24,468 nucleotides of DNA from an uncultured Planctomycetales bacterium (GTDB taxonomy: Bacteria; Planctomycetota; Planctomycetia; Pirellulales; S012-138), in assembly GCA_937982665.1 (NCBI GenBank), contig CALJLD010000044.1, positions 1 to 24,468 on the forward strand, written 5' to 3'. The notes beneath the pieces were generated by a model. That model made no database searches and had not been told where the DNA came from. It saw only the letters and a list, made by a program, of their open reading frames with translations. Of this stretch, positions 1-6,704 are shown in pieces. How positions within the stretch are numbered: position 1 is the first letter of the stretch; each line of letters opens with the position of its first letter. The translations under genes and the position numbers were made by a program.

Positions 1-3
1 CCC

Positions 4-783
4 ATGTGCACCGACAAACAACGCATCCTCGACGAAATTCGTAAACGGGCAGACGAGAACGGCGGCGTGCCGATGGGCTGGAAGAAGTTCAGCCGCGTCA
101 CGGGCATGCGGCTGTTTGAATGGTACGGCAAGTATTGGAAGCGCTGGAGCGAAGCGACCGCCGCGGCCGGACTGACGCCGAACACGAAAACGCAAAGGAT
201 CAGCGACGAGCATTTGTTTGAATCACTGGTGTCGTGCATTCGCGAGCTGGGGCGGTACCCTGTGGTGGCGGAGCTGCTGATTCGCGGCCGGAATCAGCCA
301 GGCTTTCCCAGCACCACGGCATTCAAAAATCGATTTGGAAATCGACCGGACATCATTCGCAAGCTGATTGACTATTGCCAGTCACGACCAGAAGACGTGC
401 GGGCCAGCTATGACGATGTGCTGCAGATTTGTCAGCCGTTGTTGAAGGAACTTGACGAACAGCCAAAGAAGCGGAGGAAGCCGAACGCCCGAAAACCGGG
501 ACCCAAGAAGAAGGAACGCAAGCCGCGGCATGGCTATGTGTATCTGTTCGAGTCCGCGGGGCTGTTCAAGATTGGTTGCAGCTACGATGTGCTGCGGCGG
601 GGGCGCGACCTCTCATGGCTGCTGCCGGACAGAGGGTCGTTGGTGCATGTGATTCGCACGGAGGATCCGCACGGGATTGAAGCCTATTGGCATTCAAGGT
701 TTGCCGGGAAGCGCATGCACTCCGAGTGGTTCCGCCTGAGCCCTGAGGATGTGCATGCGTTTCAGAAGTGGCGGGAGATGTGA
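4..783 (+). CDS. GIY-YIG (T5orf172/Mug113-type) protein with N-terminal homing-endonuclease-associated repeats
   Basis: Predicted 259-residue DNA-binding protein with a nuclease-type domain. Residues about 5-60 and 66-130 read as two copies of the short helical repeat that often accompanies HNH and GIY-YIG homing endonucleases (pattern ending in W-x-x-A/G-x-x-x-A-G-L in the first copy). A lysine/arginine/proline-rich linker follows (about 153-175). The C-terminus (177-259) resembles the T5orf172/Mug113 branch of GIY-YIG: GYVY at 177-180 stands for GIY, KIG at 189-191 for YIG, with R199 and E226 in the expected catalytic places and a closing SEWFRLSPEDV segment. The ATG lies three bases into the window, so an upstream start or ribosome site cannot be judged. 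There is no intron or split host gene beside it, so true homing activity is unproven; a solitary DNA-repair or restriction-like role is possible. Confidence 0.75.
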   Translation: MCTDKQRILDEIRKRADENGGVPMGWKKFSRVTGMRLFEWYGKYWKRWSEATAAAGLTPNTKTQRISDEHLFESLVSCIRELGRYPVVAELLIRGRNQPGFPSTTAFKNRFGNRPDIIRKLIDYCQSRPEDVRASYDDVLQICQPLLKELDEQPKKRRKPNARKPGPKKKERKPRHGYVYLFESAGLFKIGCSYDVLRRGRDLSWLLPDRGSLVHVIRTEDPHGIEAYWHSRFAGKRMHSEWFRLSPEDVHAFQKWREM

Positions 784-805
784 TGTTGCGCAGTCTTGGC
801 GTCGT

Positions 806-837
806 GCGATGAATTGTGCGCGCGATGAATTGTGCGC
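806..837. repeat. 16-bp perfect tandem duplication
   Basis: The 16-mer gcgatgaattgtgcgc occurs twice head to tail (806-821 and 822-837), just after the GIY-YIG stop codon. The rest of the 146-base gap before the convergent acetyltransferase shows no gene and no convincing terminator. Confidence 0.8.
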
Positions 838-929
838 GCTGCGAGTTGGCGCGATGGGTGGAGGGAGGTTGATGACTTGATGCCGCAATGTGGCGCGATT
901 TGGCGGGATTTCATACGGCGGCGGCGAGG

Positions 930-2126
930 TTACTCGCTGGCCTGGCCGGAGGGGTTGTCTTGCTGCGAGGTGGCTTTGTGTGTTGCCTTGGACCATTTGA
1001 TTGTTGGCAGCGCGGCAACTTTGCGCACGGACTTGCGAACGCGGCGAACGGCCGGCCAGCAAGTTTGATAGAAGTTCAACAACGTCTTGCCGAACATGGC
1101 TTTGGGGGCGGCTACCATCCGGCCGATGGTGTATTTGGAAGTGATGAAGCTGGAGGTTGACGCGGTTATGGGGCCCATGCGATCGGCCTCGTGCCATTGG
1201 GAGTTTTCAAACATCCGTTCCAGGATCAGATGCAACAGCACGCGCCCAGGGCTGTAGTCAGAGAACTCGTCGTCATAGCTGATCTTGAATCCGTGATAGA
1301 CGCCTTTGGCGTTCAAGCCATATTCGAACGCGATGGCGCGATCATTGTGCTGCAGAAAGCTGAGTTGCAACTGGCCGTTTTGTGCGAGCACTTTTGCCTG
1401 ACGCACGAAGAACTCAAACATACCAGGCGTCTTCAGCACGGAAGTTTGCCCTTCGCCCTTCCAGCCACGGTCTTCAATTTCAAACGCTTGGCGGAGGTGT
1501 GTTTCAAGCTCATCGCCGGAGAACTCTGTCAGCACGTTGAGCTTGAGTTCGCCCTCACCTTCGGCTCGCTTGATCGCTCGTTTGATTTGGCGGCGGAAGT
1601 TCTTGGAGCGGCTGTTCACATATTCTGACCAGTCGCCGTCTGTTGCCACGCGTCCGACATCGAATCGCGAATGGACATCCACGTTGATCTTGGCGCGTTG
1701 GAACGCGGCCAACAACGCCTGATAGCGCGAAGCGTCAATGTTGACATCGTCCAACCACAACAGCGGCCAGGGCACGTCTCGCAGACCGGCAACCAACAGA
1801 TCCAGCGCTTGGTCTACATCGGCCGTGGGATCGAGCAGCAGTTCGCCGCCGCCGGGCGACCAGTCATTTCGCGGCAGACCGCCAGCGGGCACAACGCGGC
1901 CAATTTTGCGGCCAACCAACGGGATCGCGGCCACAAGCTGCCCTTGATCTTCAACAGCAAGACAGTGGAAGCGGGACTGCGGCGCGAAGTGTTGCAACCA
2001 TTGCGTGACGAATTCGGCACACGCCGTCGGCAGCGTGACGTCGCTGCGTCGCCACAGGTCATCCCAGGCGGGAGCGGCTTCCAGCAGGCTTGCCGTGGAT
2101 ACGTATTCTGCAAGTTGGAGCGACAA
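930..2126 (-). CDS. GNAT-family acetyltransferase of the FemAB/BioF2-like type (Acetyltransf_6)
   Basis: A 398-residue protein with the double-GNAT layout of the FemAB/BioF2-like group. An N-terminal half (about 1-160) contains the FVTQWLQHFAP and GRKIGRVVPAGG segments. A second half (about 165-320) carries the RSKNFRRQIKRA basic helix, the IEDRGWKGEG segment and a YDDEFSDYSPGRVLLHLILE stretch typical of the family. The C-terminal 70 residues are basic and less conserved. Related proteins transfer acyl or aminoacyl groups in cell-envelope or polysaccharide work, but the substrate here cannot be told. The start is TTG: an in-frame TGA sits five codons upstream, so TTG is the first possible start, and GAGAAGG lies 7 bases before it. 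It is transcribed in the same direction as the hydrolase at 2364-3203 but 237 bases away, so a shared operon is uncertain. Confidence 0.8.
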   Translation of the reverse strand: MSLQLAEYVSTASLLEAAPAWDDLWRRSDVTLPTACAEFVTQWLQHFAPQSRFHCLAVEDQGQLVAAIPLVGRKIGRVVPAGGLPRNDWSPGGGELLLDPTADVDQALDLLVAGLRDVPWPLLWLDDVNIDASRYQALLAAFQRAKINVDVHSRFDVGRVATDGDWSEYVNSRSKNFRRQIKRAIKRAEGEGELKLNVLTEFSGDELETHLRQAFEIEDRGWKGEGQTSVLKTPGMFEFFVRQAKVLAQNGQLQLSFLQHNDRAIAFEYGLNAKGVYHGFKISYDDEFSDYSPGRVLLHLILERMFENSQWHEADRMGPITASTSSFITSKYTIGRMVAAPKAMFGKTLLNFYQTCWPAVRRVRKSVRKVAALPTIKWSKATHKATSQQDNPSGQASE

Positions 2127-2133
2127 GGTGAGA

Positions 2134-2140
2134 CCTTCTC
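2134..2140 (-). promoter_or_regulatory. Ribosome binding site for the TTG-started acetyltransferase
   Basis: On the minus strand GAGAAGG ends 7 bases before the TTG at 2126-2124. This supports the non-ATG start, since the frame is closed by a TGA at 2141-2139. Confidence 0.55.
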
Positions 2141-2363
2141 AGCAGCGGAAAGGCTTGGGTGCCTGAACAAGATCGAAGACGCCTGGCGTATAGTCGTGGC
2201 GATTGGTGCGGTTGTTCCGCATCTGCGGAGCAAGTTCGGCTCGAGCATTTCCGCACGTACGAATCGCCAGTCAACTATAGGTCGCTATGCCGTGGCAATA
2301 GCACGTCACGCGCCGCCGCAAACTGATCGAGCCAAGGCCCAACAAACAACATACGGCCCTGGG

Positions 2364-3203
2364 CTAAACCCACAGCTTCAGCCGGCCATCCAGCATGTCC
2401 GGCAAGCGCTTTTCAACATGCCGGCAAAACTGTCGGGCGTTGTAACGCGTTGAGGAATGGCCTGCGATGATCAGCTCGTTCTTGAACTTGTCGCGCCGCG
2501 CAATCAAATCGTCCAAGTGCATATGGCCGAATTTGTGGATCTTCTCCTTGCGATGTCGCGGGGCGGCGAACGTCATCTCCGTGATCAGCACTTCGGCCTC
2601 AAACAATGCCGGCGTGCGATCAAGTCCCTGCGGCGCGGTGTCACCGGTGTAAGCCACGCGAGGCTGACGGATTTCGTGCGTGATCTCCACACCGGACATT
2701 CGCAGGTCGCGAATCTTTTCGCCGGGTAGGTCCAGGTACTCCGGCTTCAGCTTCTTCCGCCGCTCCCAGACAATAAACGCCAAAGCCGGCACCGTGTGTT
2801 GGCATTCGCTCACGCTGACAACCAGCTCGCGCGAAAGTTCGATCTCGTCGCCTGGCTTCACGGCGATCAGCTCGCAAGGCATGCGACCGCGGTCCATGCG
2901 GGAATACAATCGCAGGATTTTTTGCAGCGGGTCGACCGTGTTCTCCGGCAGGTAGATCATCGGCGGGTCCATCTTCATCATCCGCCGCCGCGCGATGTAG
3001 ACAGGTGCCGCCGCGATGTGATCCAGATGTCCATGCGTGACGAACCAGTTGGGCGTGCCCATGAACGACCACGGCTGTGCACCCAGGTCAAAGCCAACCT
3101 TCAATTCCGGGATCCGCCAATAGCTTTGCACGGCCGCGCGGGAATAGCCTTCGATCGTGAGATCTTTGAAGGTCATCGATTTGACAGGCGCGTTATCAAC
3201 CAT
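2364..3203 (-). CDS. Metallo-beta-lactamase-fold hydrolase, RNase Z-like
   Basis: A 279-residue cytoplasmic MBL-fold enzyme. The zinc motif HGHLDH is at 57-62. Further expected ligands are H136 (in CQHTVPALAF), D188 (in TGDT) and H249 (in AGHSSTRY). The TGDT, E-x-TF, GHMHLDD and H-x-S-x-RY order is that of the RNase Z / ElaC branch, which cuts the 3' trailer from tRNA precursors. The length is slightly below the roughly 300 residues usual for bacterial RNase Z, and no clear glycine/proline-rich exosite arm is visible. It may therefore be an RNase Z paralogue with another phosphodiester substrate. The ATG has only a weak GAAG upstream. It is divergent from the GAF-HlyD gene across 210 bases. 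Confidence 0.8.
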   Translation of the reverse strand: MVDNAPVKSMTFKDLTIEGYSRAAVQSYWRIPELKVGFDLGAQPWSFMGTPNWFVTHGHLDHIAAAPVYIARRRMMKMDPPMIYLPENTVDPLQKILRLYSRMDRGRMPCELIAVKPGDEIELSRELVVSVSECQHTVPALAFIVWERRKKLKPEYLDLPGEKIRDLRMSGVEITHEIRQPRVAYTGDTAPQGLDRTPALFEAEVLITEMTFAAPRHRKEKIHKFGHMHLDDLIARRDKFKNELIIAGHSSTRYNARQFCRHVEKRLPDMLDGRLKLWV

Positions 3204-3413
3204 GCGGCTTTGACTTCAAGTTGGCAAACTGGCGAGCGACTTAGTTTAGGCAAGATTGACAGCGACGCTAGCCACTGCGGCAGTTCGTCACCACAGGCAT
3301 CGGGTGCCCCGGAGAAAGCTCATCGCCCACGGCAATTGACAGAAAAGGCACACGCCCGCTTGCCCTGACAGCGGCGCAGGCAGATCGCAAATTTTGCGTT
3401 CGGCTCAACCCCC
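3204..3413. other. Divergent intergenic region between the MBL hydrolase and the HlyD cluster
   Basis: This region must hold the start signals for both flanking genes. TTGACA occurs at 3336-3341 on the plus strand, but no acceptable -10 box lies 16-18 bases after it, so no promoter is assigned. No Shine-Dalgarno sequence precedes the ATG at 3414. Confidence 0.4.
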
Positions 3414-5621
3414 ATGTCTGCTCAACCGATAAAGTCACCACGGTTGCGGACAAGGTTCGCGGCCAACCCGGGGGGGAGTACGGCAGCACCTGTCCGATCC
3501 ATGATCGAAGCTCCCGCAATAGATCCGCAATTGCTGCAGCAAACGCGGCAGCGGATTGATGGCAATCTCGCTCGCTTGGCGAAGCTGGCCAGAACGGAAG
3601 TTCTCGCTTCGCGCTTCTATGGCGAGCTGCTCCGCGGCGTGGTAACAACGCTCGCCGCCTTGGACGGCGCCATCTGGACCACCGAACGCGATGGCGGCGT
3701 TCGAATCGCTCATCGCATCTCTGATGACAACGAAGACTCAGCCGAACGCGAGTCGATTGTTCTCGAAGCTGTTAAGAATCGACAGTCCGCGATCAAACGG
3801 CTGACCTCGATTGAAAGTGTCGAAGAAACCTCGACGTCCGGCGATCTCGTGCTCGCGGTGCCAATTCCCGGTCGGCAGTCGCCTATCGGCGTGCTGGAAA
3901 TCCGGCAACGTGGCGATACGCCCCGCGCGACGCAACAAGGTAACTTGCGGTTTTGCGAAAAGGCTGCCGCGATCGCCGCCGACTTCGAGCGGGCCCGACG
4001 CTTGGCCGTCCTTGAACAAAATCAACTTGTCGCCAAACAGGAAAGCGAATTCATTGCCGCCGTTTTTGGCAATCTTTCCGTGAAAGAAACAGCCGCGCAT
4101 GTTGCCAACGAGGCTCGCCGGTTTTGCGATGTTGACCGCGTTGCCGTGCTGCTTCGCAATGGCAGCCGGTACACGGTCGAATCGATCAGTGGCGCGGAGA
4201 GCATTCATCGCCGCAGCGACGCTGTCACCGCACTGCGTCGCATGGCTGATCGCGTTGCGAAGTTCGGCGGCGGCAAGAGCTCTGCAGTGCTGACCTGGTC
4301 CAAGGAAGAAGAGGAATCGGATTCGTCGTCGCGCGCTCACAGCGAGTTGGCAGCCTACGCGGAGAAGATCGGCCTGGCCAACGTGATGATCGTTCCCTTG
4401 GACGGTCAATCCTCCGTGGCGGATGGGGAACCCGCCAGCAAGAAGAAGAGCGCCTCAACCAAACGCAACTCCAAAACAAGCGCAGCCAATCCCAAGACCG
4501 CCAAACCCAACACCGCAAGACCAAATGCCATCGCCATCCTGGAACAGCGAGAGCCACCAGTGCAACGGGAGCGATTGGAAGCGAGGGTGTCTGTGGTGCG
4601 GGAGCACGGTGGTCGAGCTTTGTCCAATGCCATGTTGCATGAGAACTCGCTTCTCCTGCCATGGCGTCGCGGCCAGGCTCGATCTTCCGGAGCCTCCCGC
4701 GCCCGCATCCTCCCGCGATGGCTGCTGTTCTTGATGGTGCTTTGTGGTTTGGTTGCGGTGATGGTGCTTGTGCCTGCGAACTTCACGCTGGAAGCGCGGG
4801 GAACGCTGGAGCCGACGATTCGCCGCAACGTCTTTGCCACCGCGGATGGTGTTGTGCAACGTGTGCTTGTGCAGCACGGACAGCAAGTGGCCGGCGGCGA
4901 CGCTTTGGCGGAACTTGTGAACGTTGATTTGGAAGTGGAGTTCGCCGCCAAGCAAGGCGAGTTGGCCGCGACCATCGAACGGCAAACGGCCGTGCGAAAT
5001 GCGCTGTTGAATGCTTCGCAGCTGCATGCCTCGCAGCGCGATCAACTCACCGGCGAGGTCGAACAACTCCGCCGCACCAAGGAAAGTTTGCAGCGGCAAT
5101 TGCAGATCCTGGATCGCAAGCTCGCGCAGAATCAAATCCTCAGTCCTATCGATGGCGAAGTTGTCACCTGGAACGTGGCCGAGTTGCTTTCGCACCGACC
5201 AGTCCGGCAAGGACAAAAACTGTTGACGGTTGCCAATCCGTCCGGCGAGTGGGAACTCGAACTCCAATTGCCGGAATCGCGATTGGGTCACTTGCTGGAA
5301 GCGCAGCGTCAGGCGAATTCGGAAGAGAACAACTCGGAAGACGTCTCGATGCAAGATGTAGTGGTTGAGTTCATCCTGGCAACGGAACCCGGCGTGACCT
5401 ACCAAGGTCGCATCAAGGAAATCCATCGTCGTGCGGAGTTGGCCGGAGCGGACGGCAACGCCGTGCTGGTCAAAGTCGCCGTGAACCGGGACGAGCTGGA
5501 ACAACTCCATCCCGGCGCAAGCGTTGTCGCGAAGTTTCATTGCGGCCAGCGGCCCTTGGGCTATGTCCTTTTCCGCGACGTTGTCGAGTTCGCCCAACGC
5601 AGTGTTCTTTTCCGCTTTTGA
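3414..5621 (+). CDS. GAF-domain protein with membrane-anchored HlyD-like (barrel-sandwich hybrid) periplasmic adaptor
   Basis: A 735-residue two-part protein. Residues about 45-200 and 215-425 read as two GAF-like domains. The second is split by a Lys/Ala/Thr/Pro-rich low-complexity insert (about 330-371) between the strand VMIVPL and the strand AIAILEQ. One transmembrane helix follows at about 436-457. The remainder is a HlyD/RND-adaptor-like region: a lipoyl half motif (ADGVVQRVLVQHGQQVAGGD), a coiled coil (about 505-560), the second half (SPIDGEVVTWN) and beta-barrel segments. The predicted topology puts the GAF domains in the cytoplasm and the adaptor in the periplasm, suggesting a sensor-coupled adaptor. 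It heads three genes, with 39 bases to the next start. The start is uncertain: no ribosome site precedes the ATG, and another ATG lies at 3501. A run of seven G (3470-3476) lies within the first 21 codons. Confidence 0.75.
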   Translation: MSAQPIKSPRLRTRFAANPGGSTAAPVRSMIEAPAIDPQLLQQTRQRIDGNLARLAKLARTEVLASRFYGELLRGVVTTLAALDGAIWTTERDGGVRIAHRISDDNEDSAERESIVLEAVKNRQSAIKRLTSIESVEETSTSGDLVLAVPIPGRQSPIGVLEIRQRGDTPRATQQGNLRFCEKAAAIAADFERARRLAVLEQNQLVAKQESEFIAAVFGNLSVKETAAHVANEARRFCDVDRVAVLLRNGSRYTVESISGAESIHRRSDAVTALRRMADRVAKFGGGKSSAVLTWSKEEEESDSSSRAHSELAAYAEKIGLANVMIVPLDGQSSVADGEPASKKKSASTKRNSKTSAANPKTAKPNTARPNAIAILEQREPPVQRERLEARVSVVREHGGRALSNAMLHENSLLLPWRRGQARSSGASRARILPRWLLFLMVLCGLVAVMVLVPANFTLEARGTLEPTIRRNVFATADGVVQRVLVQHGQQVAGGDALAELVNVDLEVEFAAKQGELAATIERQTAVRNALLNASQLHASQRDQLTGEVEQLRRTKESLQRQLQILDRKLAQNQILSPIDGEVVTWNVAELLSHRPVRQGQKLLTVANPSGEWELELQLPESRLGHLLEAQRQANSEENNSEDVSMQDVVVEFILATEPGVTYQGRIKEIHRRAELAGADGNAVLVKVAVNRDELEQLHPGASVVAKFHCGQRPLGYVLFRDVVEFAQRSVLFRF

Positions 5622-5660
5622 TTGATACCAATTGTTTGCGAGACCGCGCGCGGAAACGCC

Positions 5661-6659
5661 ATGAATACAACCTTGGTCATAATGACGTTGATGACGGGAA
5701 TCTCCGGTCCGGGACCGGAATATCAAAGTCCCAACATCTACCGCACGGAAGATTGTTTGATTTCGTGGCTGCGCGAAACGGATGTGCCGGCGCAGACTCC
5801 TGGCATGATCAACGCGATGGATGTTGTTGAAGGAGCGTTGATTGGCGGCGGTGACCGCGTGGCGCAGGTAGATGACTCCAAAGCGCGGATGTCACACTCC
5901 GTGGCGAACGCGATTTACAACGAAGCCAAAGAAAAGGCCGAGAACGACACCAACGTTCGTTACGCAAAATCGGCCGCGGCCGTCGCCGAAACGGAATACA
6001 ATCAGGCTCTGGCCGCCAACAAACAGCGCGCCGGCGTTGTGCAGGAGTTGGAGTTGCGGCGTTTGCAGCTTTCGTTGCACCGCGCCAATCTGGCCGTGGA
6101 ACAGGCCATGACAGATCAGCGCATCCTCGGCTTCTCGCTGCAAGCCAAAGAACAGGAAGTTCACGCGGCCGAAGCGGAACTCGCCCGACACCAGGTTGTC
6201 GCGCTGTGTGACGGCATGGTCACGGAAATCTATCGCCATGTTGGCGAATGGGTGCAGCCAGGCGACCCTGTGATGCGAATTGCGCCGATGGACCGGCTGC
6301 GTGTGGAGACGCTGTTGCGGGCTTCCGAATTGGGAGCCGCTGAAGTTGCCGGGCGGCGCGTACGGGTCATCGCCAAGTTGGAACGTGGCCGGACTGCCGA
6401 ATTCTTCGGGACGGTGACCCACGTTCATCAACAGGTCTACGCAGGCGAGTACCGCGTTTGGGCGGAAGTTGAAAATCGCATGGAGAATGGGCAATGGCTG
6501 CTCCGGCCCGGCGGCGACGCGGATTTGGAGATTGACCTCTCCAGCGAAGTTGCGCCCCGCGCGAGAACGGCCGAGCCAACTGCGACCGGTTCGATCCAAC
6601 AAACGGCTTATCCGCCCAGGGCAAACGCAAGTCGCTATCAGAATCCCATTCGGCAATGA
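5661..6659 (+). CDS. HlyD-family periplasmic adaptor subunit
   Basis: A 332-residue adaptor-like protein. The first lipoyl half lies at about 41-72 (VPAQTPGM, then GGGDRVAQVDD). A long helical hairpin or coiled coil spans about 80-178, and the second lipoyl half about 178-208 contains CDGMVTEIYRHVGEWVQPGD. Beta-barrel segments run to about 290, then a disordered tail. The ATG at 5661 is preferred: it follows GGAAA and opens a short hydrophobic N-terminus (LVIMTLMTGI), which may be a weak signal or anchor. The frame is open back to a TTG at 5622, directly after the previous stop, which would add 13 poorer residues. It lies between two other adaptor-containing genes on the same strand, 45 bases before the next, so co-transcription is likely. 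A partner role with the flanking membrane proteins is inferred. Confidence 0.75.
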   Translation: MNTTLVIMTLMTGISGPGPEYQSPNIYRTEDCLISWLRETDVPAQTPGMINAMDVVEGALIGGGDRVAQVDDSKARMSHSVANAIYNEAKEKAENDTNVRYAKSAAAVAETEYNQALAANKQRAGVVQELELRRLQLSLHRANLAVEQAMTDQRILGFSLQAKEQEVHAAEAELARHQVVALCDGMVTEIYRHVGEWVQPGDPVMRIAPMDRLRVETLLRASELGAAEVAGRRVRVIAKLERGRTAEFFGTVTHVHQQVYAGEYRVWAEVENRMENGQWLLRPGGDADLEIDLSSEVAPRARTAEPTATGSIQQTAYPPRANASRYQNPIRQ

Positions 6660-6704
6660 GCGGGCGGCGCAACTGCGAAATGATCTTCTCTCAGCGCAAT
6701 TGGC

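Noticed and set aside
1671..2453. 260-codon plus-strand frame opposite the acetyltransferase
   Set aside because: It runs through the acetyltransferase coding strand, the gap and the end of the hydrolase gene; not a real gene.
4455..5726. 423-codon minus-strand frame opposite the GAF-HlyD gene
   Set aside because: Composition is that of a complement shadow (rich in Q, H, R), and the plus-strand gene has clear domains.
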